Positions 23,544 through 32,311 of a DNA stretch of 64,000 bases are shown here, one piece after another. The stretch is from contig NZ_CP120983.1 of NCBI RefSeq assembly GCF_030719215.1, positions 1,798,001 to 1,862,000 on the forward strand, given 5' to 3'. Below the pieces are notes generated by a model. The model made no database searches, was not told the DNA's origin, and saw only the letters and a program-made list of their open reading frames with translations. The translations under genes were made by a program, and so were the position numbers. Source of the stretch: Streptomyces sp. Alt3. GTDB taxonomy: Bacteria > Actinomycetota > Actinomycetes > Streptomycetales > Streptomycetaceae. Position 1 is the stretch's first letter. The number at the start of each line of letters is the position of its first letter.

Positions 23544-24206
23544 GTGAGCAGTGAGGATGCCGCCCTCGAGGCGTTGGCCGTGCTGGGTGACCCGGTGCGG
23601 CGCGGACTGTACCGGCACGTGAGCGGGACACCGGATGAGGTGGGACGGGACGCGGCGGCCGAGGCTGCCGGGATCTCCCGCTCACTGGCCGCCTTCCACC
23701 TGGACAAGCTGGTGGAGGCCGGGCTGCTGGAGGTGTCCTTCCGGCGGCTGTCGGGGCGCAGCGGTCCGGGCGCCGGGCGCCCCGCGAAGCTCTACCGGCG
23801 GGCCGAGGGCGAGCGGGCGGTGTCCGTGCCTCCCCGCTCCTACGACACGGCGGGCCGGCTGCTCGCCGAGGTGGTGGAACGGGCGGGGCTGGACGGGGAA
23901 CTGCAGGCTGCGGCGCGGGCTGACGGGGAGGCCGGGGGTGAGGCCTCCGGCGACGGGACCGACCCGGTCGAGGTGCTGCGGGCGCGCGGTTTCGAGCCGT
24001 TCTGGGACGCCGGGACCCTGCGGCTGAACAACTGCCCGTTCCATGCGCTGGCCGATCAGTTCCCCGCCCTGGTCTGCGGGATGAACCTGGCCGGGATCGA
24101 GGGCCTGCTCGCGGGTCTGAAGGGCGGTCAGGGATGGACCGCGGAGATGGATCCGCTGCCGCGGGGATGCTGCGTCGCACTGAGGCCCGCCGACGACGAG
24201 AACTAA
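23544..24206 (+). CDS. ArsR-fold regulator with C-terminal cysteine cluster (SufR-like)
   Basis: A 220-residue DNA-binding protein. Residues about 5-75 form a winged helix-turn-helix (LGDPVRRGLYRHV, then EAAGISRSLAAFHLDKLVEAGLL). The C-terminal third carries Cys164 and His167 (NCPFH), Cys178 (VCGMN) and Cys209-Cys210 (GCCVAL), an arrangement like the SufR-type repressors that sense through an iron-sulfur cluster. Iron-sulfur binding here is inferred from these residues only. The GTG start is supported by a -10 element immediately upstream and looks leaderless. A DUF3291 gene follows 47 bases after the stop, with its own promoter, and is a plausible target. It lacks neighbouring suf genes, so it may regulate something other than cluster assembly. 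Confidence 0.85.
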   Translation: MSSEDAALEALAVLGDPVRRGLYRHVSGTPDEVGRDAAAEAAGISRSLAAFHLDKLVEAGLLEVSFRRLSGRSGPGAGRPAKLYRRAEGERAVSVPPRSYDTAGRLLAEVVERAGLDGELQAAARADGEAGGEASGDGTDPVEVLRARGFEPFWDAGTLRLNNCPFHALADQFPALVCGMNLAGIEGLLAGLKGGQGWTAEMDPLPRGCCVALRPADDEN

Positions 24207-24218
24207 AAACAAAATTCG

Positions 24219-24247
24219 TTGACTTTAGAAGTTCGCGCGGGCATGCT
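24219..24247 (+). promoter_or_regulatory. Near-consensus promoter giving a leaderless transcript
   Basis: TTGACT (24219-24224), a 17-base spacer, and CATGCT (24242-24247) precede the GTG at 24254 by six bases. The spacing predicts transcription starting at the start codon, and there is no ribosome-binding sequence. It lies right after the stop codon of the SufR-like regulator, in a short A-rich patch. Confidence 0.6.
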
Positions 24248-24253
24248 GACGCC

Positions 24254-24724
24254 GTGAACGACTTCCACCTTGCCCAGGTCAACGTCGGGCGGATCCTCGC
24301 CCCGCTCGACAGTCCTCAACTGGCCGACTTCGTCGCACAGCTTCCCGAGATCAACGCCCTCGCCGATCGCGCTCCCGGCTTCGTCTGGCGCCTGGTGGAC
24401 GACGACGGGTCCGACTCCACTTCCCTGCGCCCCGAGAACGACGACGACCTGCTCCTGATCAACTGCTCGGTCTGGGAGTCGGTCGAGGCGCTGCGGGAGT
24501 ACACCTACCGCAGCGACCACCTCAAGGTGCTGGCCCGGCGCCGGGAGTGGTTCGAACGCCTCGCAGACTTCCACCTCGCGCTGTGGTGGGTGCCCGCCGG
24601 CCATCGCCCGACCGTCACCGAGGCGATGGCGCGCGTCGCCCTGATCCGCGAAAGGGGCGAGGGGCCCGAGGCGTTCACCCTCCGGGCCCCGCACCCGCCG
24701 CCGTCCAAGGCCCCGACGGCCTGA
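24254..24724 (+). CDS. DUF3291 family protein
   Basis: A 156-residue soluble protein. The sequence from LAQVNVGRI through INCSVWESVEALREYTY to LALWWVPAGHRPTVTEAM matches what I know of DUF3291, a small family thought to have a dimeric ferredoxin-like fold similar to antibiotic-biosynthesis monooxygenases; the reaction is unknown. The GTG start follows a TTGACT/CATGCT promoter by six bases and is probably leaderless; an upstream in-frame codon at 24134 would run through the regulator gene and is rejected. The last 15 residues are a Pro/Ala-rich tail. It is paired with the SufR-like regulator just upstream. Confidence 0.85.
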   Translation: MNDFHLAQVNVGRILAPLDSPQLADFVAQLPEINALADRAPGFVWRLVDDDGSDSTSLRPENDDDLLLINCSVWESVEALREYTYRSDHLKVLARRREWFERLADFHLALWWVPAGHRPTVTEAMARVALIRERGEGPEAFTLRAPHPPPSKAPTA

Positions 24725-24765
24725 GGACCCCTGGCCGACGGCCCGACCGCCTGGGGAACCCCGCG

Positions 24766-24819
24766 CGGAACCGGCCCCGACACCCCGGTGCTCTGCCGGT
24801 GGTCCCGGGGCCGGTTCCG
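24766..24819. terminator. Bidirectional terminator between convergent genes
   Basis: A perfect 14-base inverted repeat (24766-24779 with 24806-24819, starting CGGAACCGGCCCCG) lies between the stops of the DUF3291 gene (plus) and the DUF5682 gene (minus). The 26-base loop is large and there is no long U-tract, as is usual in Streptomyces. Confidence 0.65.
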
Positions 24820-24832
24820 TCGGCGCCTCCCG

Positions 24833-27628
24833 TCAGCCCCCTGTCAGCAGCAGCTCCACCGCCGCAGCGGTCTCCGGGTGAAGGCCGACCAGTGCCGCGC
24901 CCGAGGGCTCCGGCGTCTCCGCCCCCCAGGTGCCCTCGCAGCCCAGCAGCTCCGCCACGCTGTCGCACGTCTCGGGGTGGGCGACGAGCAGTGCGGCGCG
25001 GCGGGCGCCGGAGCCGCCGGCCGCTGGCGCGGCCGGCGCTTCGGGGACGGCCTGCCACGGCGGGACCCAGGCGTCCAGGGCCGCGAGGCGGCCGGGGAAG
25101 ACGCGGCCGGCCTCACGGATCAGCAGGGGGGCCAGCTCGGCGCCCTCGGACCGCAACGTGGCGATCAGCTTCGGAAGCCAGGGCAGCAACACCGGGTCCG
25201 GCAGTCGCGCGAACGCGTTGGAGACCGCCTCCACGACGAAATCGGCCAGTTGCGGCACCGGTTCCAGAGCGTGCAGGAACCCGCTGAGGTAGCGCGGGTA
25301 GGCGGGCACCACCAGCGGGTCGGCCAGCAGTCCGTCGCACCGCTCCCTCAGCTCAGCGCGGGACAGCTGTCCGAGGTGCACCCGGGCCGCCCACAGCAGC
25401 GCCACCCTGGAGGGCTCCTCGGGGTGCGACTGGGCGAAGGCCAGATCCAGCTGGGTCCGGTCGCAGCCGAGCGACAGGGCCAGGCTCTCCATGCTGAAGA
25501 GGAACCCCAGCATCGCGGCGACCTGGCGTACCGTCGCGTCCTCGTCCGTGAACGCCGTCGGCAGGAGCGTGCAGTAGTGCGCGTATCCCGTCTTGGCGAA
25601 GGACTCGATCCACGCCGGCAGCACCGGCCGGCTGATGCGGTAGTAAGCGAGGAGCCTGCGCACCCTGCGCAGCACCTCCGGCGCCCCGTCGACGCTGCGC
25701 TCGGTGGCCAGCACGGCGAGGGCGTGGGTGCCCAGCTCGTCGGCGAGGCGGCCGCTGCGCAGATGCAGCACGGCGTCCTCGACGGCCCCGAGGACCTGCG
25801 CCGTGGTGGCGTTCGGCGCGTACGCGACACGGCGCAGGCGCTGCTCCAGGACCTGCTCGATGCTGACGCCCTCGTAACCGAGCTCGATGAGCGCCCTCTG
25901 GTGGGTGCCGAGCGCCAGGTCCCAGGACTCCTGGACGGACTGTTTGCCGAGCTCCCGCTCCCCCATGATCGGCCGAGCGGCTCCGTGCGGCATCAGGTGG
26001 CGCAGCATCCACAGCACATCGGAGCACCGGCGCAGTTCGGGCTGCGAGGTCATGTCCAGGAGGGCGCGCTGGACACCCCGTTGCTGGAGCTTGAGGTTCA
26101 GCGGGGCGAGCCGGTCGTGCACGTCGCGGGCCAGGGGCGGCAGCGCGTCGTAGCCGACCTGGCCGACGCGGTCGCCGCCCATCAGGATCTCGACGAGACG
26201 GCGGACGTCGCGCCTGCCCGGCACGGTCTCCTTCTCGATGCAGGTGACCGCCGCGTCCTGGAAGTCGTACGGGGTGGGCCGGGCCCGGTCCCGCATGCCG
26301 GCCAGCAGGATCGACGTCTCGAACACGGCGATGGCGTCCGCGGTCGAGGCGAGGTAGCCGTTGCGCCGGGCCAGGCGCACGATCTCCACGGACCAGCCGA
26401 GGAGTTCGGCCTCGTCCAGCCGGTCGAGGGCCGGCGGGCTCTGCAGGAAACCGGAGAGCCTGTCGGTGGGTGCTTCCGGTGCCACGGGGCCGGCCGGCAC
26501 CGAGGTCTTCCTGGGCTTCGCCGCTTTCCTGGCCCCCGCCTGGCCCTCGAGCCGGAAGGGCTGCACCCGGGTGCGCTTGAGGTTCTTCGCCCACTGGGTG
26601 GCGGCGATCGACACGGAACCGGCGGCCAGGCCGAACTGGGCCTCGATCGCAGCGTGGCTGGACGGGATCAGGCCGTGCTGCCAGGTGCTCTCGCTGGGCG
26701 GTGTGATCTCGAAGGTGTCGGCGCCGTGGACACCGAACTCCTCGACCCGGCTGGACGCGTGGAACGCGCCGCAGACGTAGAGGCAGTCCTCCGGGTCGGT
26801 CCCCGTCGCGGCGAGGTGCTCCCGCATCCGGGTCCACATGTAGCGCTCACGGTCCTCGTCCACCTGGACCCGGTCCGCGTCCCCGGGGGCCAGCCGGCGG
26901 AACAGGCTGCCGATCAGGAGCATGACCTGACGGTAGGTGTCGTGGTCGCTGTCCCCGAGCGGCAGCTCGACGTACTGGTGCCACCACTCCGACCAGTGCC
27001 GCACGCGGCCGTGGCGCAGCAGGTGCTCCTCCAGTTCGGCGAAACGGGGCCGCAGGTCACCGATCTCCACACCGACGGCGTCGCCGTGCAGTGCGGCCTC
27101 CTCCTCGGCGGGCGGGTCGTCCGGCCCTGCGGGCTCCTTGCTGCCAGCCTGCCACTGGAACACGTGGTCCGAGGAGCGGTCGACCAGGACCAGCTCGACG
27201 CCCGGGGTGTCCAGGGCGTAGGCGATGGCCTGGTACTCGGCCGACGCCTCGGTGATCGGGGCCACGACCGACAGGGGTGCCCATTCGGCGGGGAAACCCT
27301 TCACCTCGCTCGCGAACGCCTGGACGGCCACCGGAAGCCGGCAGTTGCGGAGCTCCGACAGGAGGGGTGCCATGTCCTCGCACAGCTCCAGGTAGACCAC
27401 CTTCGGCTGCTTCTCCCGCAGCCTGCGTGCCATCGCGACCGCGGACGCGGGCGAGTGGTGGCAGACGGGAAAGATCTCCAGCGGCTCGCGCACGGCGCGG
27501 TCGACGTCGTCGACTATGCCGAGGAGGATGCCCTCCAGCGCATCCGGGCCGTCGGCGAACTCGGTCGCGGCGGTCTGGAGTTGACCACGCAGCGCCTCGA
27601 ACGGCGTTCCCTCGTCCACGGCACTCAT
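24833..27628 (-). CDS. DUF5682 family protein of a MoxR/VWA operon
   Basis: A 931-residue protein, last of a five-gene operon; its ATG overlaps the stop of the AAA+ ATPase gene as ATGA. I recognise it as the DUF5682 type that accompanies MoxR-like ATPases and VWA proteins in actinobacteria. The N-terminal part has CHHSPASA (56-63), VYLELCEDM (78-86) and, near residue 285, LYVCGAFHASS. These spaced His, Glu and His-containing strands recall the TraB/ChaN/TIKI fold, but that link is my inference. The rest is helical, Leu/Ala/Arg-rich and may be a repeat scaffold. There are no membrane segments. It presumably acts with the ATPase and the VWA protein, which commonly remodel or insert cofactors into client proteins; the client is unknown. 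Confidence 0.88.
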   Translation of the reverse strand: MSAVDEGTPFEALRGQLQTAATEFADGPDALEGILLGIVDDVDRAVREPLEIFPVCHHSPASAVAMARRLREKQPKVVYLELCEDMAPLLSELRNCRLPVAVQAFASEVKGFPAEWAPLSVVAPITEASAEYQAIAYALDTPGVELVLVDRSSDHVFQWQAGSKEPAGPDDPPAEEEAALHGDAVGVEIGDLRPRFAELEEHLLRHGRVRHWSEWWHQYVELPLGDSDHDTYRQVMLLIGSLFRRLAPGDADRVQVDEDRERYMWTRMREHLAATGTDPEDCLYVCGAFHASSRVEEFGVHGADTFEITPPSESTWQHGLIPSSHAAIEAQFGLAAGSVSIAATQWAKNLKRTRVQPFRLEGQAGARKAAKPRKTSVPAGPVAPEAPTDRLSGFLQSPPALDRLDEAELLGWSVEIVRLARRNGYLASTADAIAVFETSILLAGMRDRARPTPYDFQDAAVTCIEKETVPGRRDVRRLVEILMGGDRVGQVGYDALPPLARDVHDRLAPLNLKLQQRGVQRALLDMTSQPELRRCSDVLWMLRHLMPHGAARPIMGERELGKQSVQESWDLALGTHQRALIELGYEGVSIEQVLEQRLRRVAYAPNATTAQVLGAVEDAVLHLRSGRLADELGTHALAVLATERSVDGAPEVLRRVRRLLAYYRISRPVLPAWIESFAKTGYAHYCTLLPTAFTDEDATVRQVAAMLGFLFSMESLALSLGCDRTQLDLAFAQSHPEEPSRVALLWAARVHLGQLSRAELRERCDGLLADPLVVPAYPRYLSGFLHALEPVPQLADFVVEAVSNAFARLPDPVLLPWLPKLIATLRSEGAELAPLLIREAGRVFPGRLAALDAWVPPWQAVPEAPAAPAAGGSGARRAALLVAHPETCDSVAELLGCEGTWGAETPEPSGAALVGLHPETAAAVELLLTGG

Positions 27629-28737
27629 GACAGGGTGGCGATCGCGTCGCGGCCGCCCTCCAGGAACTCCGGCCAGGAGCCGCCCTCCTCCTTGCTGCGC
27701 GGCTCGACGACACCGTGCAGGTACTTGTTGAGGATGGCCAGGTCCTCGGGTTCGCGCCGCGCCAGCGAGCCGACGAGCGAGGAGGCCAGGGTGCGCGCGG
27801 TAAGCGCACGTTCACCGAAGAAGTTGCTGTGCAGGATCGCGTCCTCCAGTACACCGATCTGCTCGGCGCTCGACAGCGCGGACTCCAGCTTCTCGTCGTC
27901 GCTGCCGGCCGCGGCGGAGGAGGCCCGCAGGTCGGCGAAGCTCTGCAGGAGCACGTCCAGCAGGGTCGGCGGCACGTCCAGCTCGATCTGATGACGCTTC
28001 AGGAGCTCCTCGGTGCGGAAGCGGACGATCTCCGCCTCGCTCTTCTTGTTCGTCACCACGGGGATGCGCACGAAGTTGAAGCGGCGCTTGAGCGCGGACG
28101 ACAGGTCGTTGACTCCGCGGTCGCGGCTGTTGGCCGTGGCGATGACGGAGAAGCCCGGCTTGGCGAAGACGATGTTGTCGCTGTCCATCTCCGGGACGGA
28201 GATGTACTTCTCCGACAGGATCGAGATCAGCGCGTCCTGGACGTCGCTGGTGGAGCGGGTCAGTTCCTCGAAACGGCCGATCGCACCGGTCTCCATCGCG
28301 GTCATGATCGGCGAGGGGATCATCGACTCCCGCGACTGGCCCTTGGAGATCACCATGGACACGTTCCAGGAGTACTTGATGTGGTCCTCGGTGGTGCCGG
28401 CCGTTCCCTGCACCACGAGGGTGGAGTTGCGGGAGATCGCGGCGGACAGCAGCTCGGCCAGCCAGCTCTTGCCCGTGCCGGGGTCACCGATGAGCAGCAG
28501 CCCCCGGTCCGAGGCCAGCGTGACGATGGAGCGCTCGACGAAGCTGCGGTCGCCGTACCACTTCTGGGAGATCTCCCGGTCGAGACCGTCGGCACGCTCG
28601 GAGCCCAGGATGAAGAGGCGGACCATCTTCGGCGACAGCCGCCAGGAGAACGGCTTGGGGCCGTCGTCGACCGACTCCAGCCAGTCGAGCTCCTCGGCGT
28701 ACTTGATCTCGGCAGGGGCGCGCAACAGGTCGGACAT
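27625..28737 (-). CDS. MoxR-type AAA+ ATPase
   Basis: A 370-residue ATPase. Walker A is GDPGTGKS at 84-91, a Walker B-like strand runs AIGRFEE at 152-158, and sensor 1 is VIATANSRD at 198-206, followed by an arginine-rich ALKRRFNF segment. MoxR-type enzymes usually work as hexamers together with a VWA protein that binds clients through a metal site, and both partners are present here. ATG 28737 has AAAGG about ten bases upstream; the longer in-frame extension to 29865 is antisense-like shadow of the VWA gene. The stop overlaps the DUF5682 start. A 95-base gap separates it from the VWA gene, and that gap contains a GC-rich imperfect hairpin that might tune the ratio of the two products. Confidence 0.95.
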   Translation of the reverse strand: MSDLLRAPAEIKYAEELDWLESVDDGPKPFSWRLSPKMVRLFILGSERADGLDREISQKWYGDRSFVERSIVTLASDRGLLLIGDPGTGKSWLAELLSAAISRNSTLVVQGTAGTTEDHIKYSWNVSMVISKGQSRESMIPSPIMTAMETGAIGRFEELTRSTSDVQDALISILSEKYISVPEMDSDNIVFAKPGFSVIATANSRDRGVNDLSSALKRRFNFVRIPVVTNKKSEAEIVRFRTEELLKRHQIELDVPPTLLDVLLQSFADLRASSAAAGSDDEKLESALSSAEQIGVLEDAILHSNFFGERALTARTLASSLVGSLARREPEDLAILNKYLHGVVEPRSKEEGGSWPEFLEGGRDAIATLS

Positions 28738-28832
28738 GTCTGTAAGCCTTTCTGAGATGTTCGGTTTCGACTGCACCTGGGCGTGGGCACTTCGGGGCCC
28801 TCCGCCCCGGGGCTCGGCCCCAGGACTCGGCC

Positions 28833-30284
28833 CTAGGTGAGGAAGGTCTTGAGCTCGTGGACGAGCTTGCGGATGTGGCCGGAGAGCACCGGCGTCCCCT
28901 GGTCCTTGAAGCGCTCCCGGAACCACGGGTTGACGCTTGCGCGCCCGGCGCTGGTCACGGAGCCGACCGGGATGAACTTGGCCCCGGAGCGGTGGATGGC
29001 CGCCATGCTCTCGAACAGCGGCTCGGTCTGCCATTCGTAGAAGTCCGAGATCCACACCACGACCGTGTTGCGGGGCTCGGCGATCTTCGGCTGGGCCAGA
29101 GCCATCGCGACCGTGCCGTCGGTGCCGCCCCCGAGATTGGTGCGCAGCAGGGTCTCGAACGGGTCGTGCACCCATGGGGTGAGGTCGAGCGCCTGGGTGT
29201 CGTACGCGATGAGGTGGACGTCCACCTTGGGCAGGCCGGCGAAGATCGAGGCGAGGATCGTGCAGTTGACCATCGAGTCCACCATCGAGCCCGACTGGTC
29301 GACGACCACGATGAGCCGCTGGGGTGTCGTCTTCCGGGCGGTGTGGCGGTAGAAGAGGCGGTCGACATAGAGCCGCTCCTCCTCGGGGTCCCAGTTGGTG
29401 AGGTTCTTCCAGATCGTCCGGTCGAGGTCCAGGTTGCGGAACACCCGCTTGGGCGGGACCGAACGGTCCAGGGCGCCGACGGTCGACTTCTCCACCTGCG
29501 TACGCAGCACCTCCGCGACCTCGTCGACGAAGCGGCGGATCAGCGCCTTGGCGTTGGCCAGGGCCACGCCGGACAAGTTGTCCTTGTCCCGCAGCAGTTG
29601 CTCGATCAGCGACATGCTCGGCGTGAGCTGCCCGGCGAGCTGGGGGTCGGCGAGCACCTCGCGCAGGCGCATCCGCTTGACGAGCCCGGCCTCGATGGAA
29701 CCGAGTTCCGGTCCGATCTCCGGGATGAGCCGGCCGAGGTCGGGCATCCGGCCTCCGCCGCCCGTACCGGTCGGGGAGGCTCCCGGCCCTCCGGCGCGCC
29801 CTCCGCGCAGCTCCCCCGGCCCGCAGCCGAGCGCGCGCTCCAGCCATCCGGCGTCGGACTGCCACCGGGACAGCTGGCCGGCGGTGACGGTGCCGGGCGG
29901 GGAGTGGAAGACGTTGAGCAGGACCTTCGACACGAGCGCGGCGCGACGCACCTCGGCGGCCCGGTCGCGGGCGTCGTCGGCCGTCCCCGCGCCGTCGGCG
30001 TCCTCGGCCGTCACACCGGCGTCGGCGTCCTCCTCCGGCACCATCAGACCGTCGAACTCGGCGGCCAGCTCCGGGTGGCGCTGCACCACGGAGTCGACCG
30101 ACGCCTGCGGGTCCAGCAGCGTCGGCGGAAGCCCGATGTCCTCCACCACGGCGAGGCTCGCCGACTCCAGGGCGGCCTGCTCCTCGTGGTCGAAGAGGCG
30201 GGCGAGGAGACGCCAGTACATGACCTGGCGGCGGCTGTCGTACGAGGGTTGCCCGGTGGTCCCGGGACTCCGCTGTCCGGTCAT
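28833..30284 (-). CDS. VWA-domain protein with intact MIDAS, partner of MoxR ATPase
   Basis: A 483-residue cytoplasmic protein. The N-terminal 280 residues are helical, with an acidic patch (84-108) and a Gly-rich linker (160-180). The VWA domain occupies about 320-483. Its metal-ion adhesion site is complete: DQSGS at 329-333, Thr388 in GGGTDGT and Asp414 in WISDFY. Proteins of this kind bind targets through the metal site and hand them to a MoxR ATPase, which is the next gene. The ATG overlaps the preceding stop as ATGA, so synthesis is coupled to the unrecognised gene upstream. There is no signal peptide or membrane segment. Confidence 0.93.
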   Translation of the reverse strand: MTGQRSPGTTGQPSYDSRRQVMYWRLLARLFDHEEQAALESASLAVVEDIGLPPTLLDPQASVDSVVQRHPELAAEFDGLMVPEEDADAGVTAEDADGAGTADDARDRAAEVRRAALVSKVLLNVFHSPPGTVTAGQLSRWQSDAGWLERALGCGPGELRGGRAGGPGASPTGTGGGGRMPDLGRLIPEIGPELGSIEAGLVKRMRLREVLADPQLAGQLTPSMSLIEQLLRDKDNLSGVALANAKALIRRFVDEVAEVLRTQVEKSTVGALDRSVPPKRVFRNLDLDRTIWKNLTNWDPEEERLYVDRLFYRHTARKTTPQRLIVVVDQSGSMVDSMVNCTILASIFAGLPKVDVHLIAYDTQALDLTPWVHDPFETLLRTNLGGGTDGTVAMALAQPKIAEPRNTVVVWISDFYEWQTEPLFESMAAIHRSGAKFIPVGSVTSAGRASVNPWFRERFKDQGTPVLSGHIRKLVHELKTFLT

Positions 30285-31669
30285 TTCCGCAACAGCCTTC
30301 CCGCGCGCTCGCTCAGCACCTTCGCGGCGTCGGTCGCGGCCTTCTCCGCCCTGACCCCGGCCTTGTCCGTCGTCCCTCCGGCCCACGCGCCCGCGTGCAC
30401 CGACGTCACCTTCTTGCGCACCGTGGTCTCGACGGCGAGCGGCTGCACGTGGAACGTCCCGGCGTCCCAGCGGACGAGCGCGATGCACGCCCCGGACCTG
30501 GCAGCGGCCTCGGGCGTGAGAGGCCCGGCGGCGGGGATGCGGTCGGTGTCGACGAGCAGTTCGAGTCCGGCGACGGTGAAGGTCAGCACGCCGTCGTCGT
30601 CCATGGAGGCGGTGTATCCCTCCAGGAAGACGGGGACGGCGAGCCGCGCGGGATGCCGGTCCAGGGGCGCGGTCACGTGGGCGACCGCGGTGGGCAGTGC
30701 CACGCGGGCGGTGGCGAACGCCTCGGCCGGCTCACCGGTGCGGGCGTGCCCGTCGCTCCAGACGAGATCGCCCTCGGCGGTGACCGGCATACCGGTGAGG
30801 TCCATCGAGCGGCCCTCGCCGGCCGCCGCGAGGAGCGACATGTGCGGGCGGAGCAGCTGCCAGATCCCGGCTCCGACGACCGTGTCGGGTTTCGGCACCG
30901 ACACGCTGGCGCGCACGAGCCGGGACGGGGAGCCGTCCGCGGGCTCGAACACGGCGTGCACCTGCGCCTGCGCGGCGGTCGCGTGCTCCTGTACGTCGAT
31001 GCCGAGCGGCAGCAGGCGTCCGTCTGCGGTCCCGGTGACGGGCGCGGCGGCCGCGCCGGGCACCGTCAGGAGCATCCCGCGCGACCAGAGGTCGGCCCAG
31101 CGGCGCACCGGGAAGCGCTCCGCCGAGGCACCGGGACAGGTCGCGGCGAGCTCGGCGGCGAAGCCGTCGAGGAGGGTCGCGAGGCGGCGCAGGGACGGAT
31201 CGGGGAGCATCGCGGAGACGACCTCGGCCGCTCCGGACACCACCTCGTGGTCGAGTCCCTGCCATCCGCAGCGCGCCAGGTCGGAGAGCCACGCGCGGGC
31301 GGCGGTCAGGACGTTCTCCGCGGGCCCCGAAGTGGCCGGCGGTGCGGTATGCGTACCGTGCGAGCGTCCGGCCGCCTCCTCCACACGGGCCAGCAGGGCG
31401 TCGTGGACCGAGCCGAGGAGCGCGGTGCGCGCGCCTGCCAGGGCCAGGAAGTGGTCCTCGCCCGCGGCTCCGGCGGCCGCCTTCCCGGCAGCCTCCGCGA
31501 CCCGGGCCTCCAGTGGTGTCCCCACGACGGCGTCGGCGAGCCGTGTCGGGCCGGAGTCGCCGGCCTGGGGGCGGAGGAGGCCGGGGACGAGCGCCCGGTC
31601 GAAGGCGTCGACGGCCTCCAGGGCCTCGTCCAGCCCGTCGACGGGTCCGGCGAGCAGATCGGCGCGCAT
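30281..31669 (-). CDS. Unrecognised protein of the SWIM/VWA/MoxR operon
   Basis: A 462-residue protein I do not recognise. The start ATG (31669) shares one base with the stop of the SWIM-domain gene (TGATG) and its stop overlaps the VWA gene (ATGA), so it is an integral operon member. The N-terminal half is Ala-rich and helical. From about residue 200 the sequence is more strand-like (RWADLWSRGMLL, HAVFEPADG, VFLEGYTASMDDDGVLTFTVAG) and could form beta domains. The last 40 residues are Lys/Ala-rich and possibly coiled. No catalytic motif, signal peptide or membrane segment is visible. Its fixed position suggests a structural or client-recognition role beside the ATPase. Confidence 0.88.
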   Translation of the reverse strand: MRADLLAGPVDGLDEALEAVDAFDRALVPGLLRPQAGDSGPTRLADAVVGTPLEARVAEAAGKAAAGAAGEDHFLALAGARTALLGSVHDALLARVEEAAGRSHGTHTAPPATSGPAENVLTAARAWLSDLARCGWQGLDHEVVSGAAEVVSAMLPDPSLRRLATLLDGFAAELAATCPGASAERFPVRRWADLWSRGMLLTVPGAAAAPVTGTADGRLLPLGIDVQEHATAAQAQVHAVFEPADGSPSRLVRASVSVPKPDTVVGAGIWQLLRPHMSLLAAAGEGRSMDLTGMPVTAEGDLVWSDGHARTGEPAEAFATARVALPTAVAHVTAPLDRHPARLAVPVFLEGYTASMDDDGVLTFTVAGLELLVDTDRIPAAGPLTPEAAARSGACIALVRWDAGTFHVQPLAVETTVRKKVTSVHAGAWAGGTTDKAGVRAEKAATDAAKVLSERAGRLLRK

Positions 31670-32175
31670 CACGCCACCGCCCTGGTCGGCGGGAAGAACT
31701 GCATCTCGGGCAACGGCAGTGTGGCCGGAGCGTGTTCGAGGTAGGTGAGGTGACGCAGGAAGCGGCTGAAGACGGACGCGGCGGCCTTCGTCGTGTCCGC
31801 CTCCGGGCGGGTTCTCCGCATGGCGGACGCGAGCACGGCCCCGTCGACGTCCCCCTCCGGGACCTCGGCCTTCAGATACCGGACCACGCGGTCGGCGCCG
31901 TACTGCAGGACCGACTCGTTGACCAGGGCGCCGATGTGGTTGCAGAACGATCCGTGCGCACCGCCGCAGGGCCGGTTGTTGTTGGTGCTGCAGGCGAAGG
32001 CGAAGGACCCCGCGGCGACGGACGAGACGTAGACCCGCCCGATGTCGGATCCGCTGGACACCACACCCTGCAGACGCCCGTCGGCCAGCTCGACGAACGG
32101 AACCTTGGCGAGCTTGCGCGGCCGCGCGGGTGGTATCACCCGTGCCGTGCTCGACCTCTCCCAATCGGACAACAC
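31669..32175 (-). CDS. SWIM zinc-finger protein, first gene of the MoxR/VWA operon
   Basis: A 168-residue protein with a SWIM-type zinc motif: Cys62, Cys70, Cys78 and His80 in the arrangement Cys-x7-Cys-x7-Cys-x-His (ending CNH). SWIM fingers bind nucleic acid or protein. GTG 32175 is chosen because GGGAG precedes it by five bases; in-frame ATG 32187 and TTG 32193 lack a ribosome site. The stop overlaps the next gene by one base. The 136 bases upstream, to the alkB stop, must carry the operon promoter. The motif is near the middle, with a short basic N-terminal arm (ARPRKLAK) that could contact nucleic acid. Confidence 0.88.
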   Translation of the reverse strand: MLSDWERSSTARVIPPARPRKLAKVPFVELADGRLQGVVSSGSDIGRVYVSSVAAGSFAFACSTNNNRPCGGAHGSFCNHIGALVNESVLQYGADRVVRYLKAEVPEGDVDGAVLASAMRRTRPEADTTKAAASVFSRFLRHLTYLEHAPATLPLPEMQFFPPTRAVA

Positions 32176-32311
32176 GCCATCTCCCATGCACAACTAAGGG
32201 GTCGTCCTCGCCGGACCGGCGGAACACGACTGAACCTACTGGCGCCCACTGACAACGCGGTCGCCGCAGGCGGGAGCGCGCGCCGGGGTTAGGGGAGCGG
32301 CGGACGCCCCG

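Noticed and set aside
23356..23707. Short frames in the gap before the SufR-like regulator, including a 45-residue minus-strand candidate ending at 23372
   Set aside because: No ribosome-binding sequence or recognisable family; the region includes the regulator promoter.
27625..29865. 746-codon frame covering the ATPase gene and part of the VWA gene
   Set aside because: The N-terminal 376 codons are the out-of-frame shadow of the VWA gene; the ATPase starts at 28737 with a ribosome site.
30281..32227. 648-codon frame starting upstream of the unrecognised operon gene
   Set aside because: The upstream part is shadow of the SWIM gene; the true start at 31669 is coupled by TGATG.
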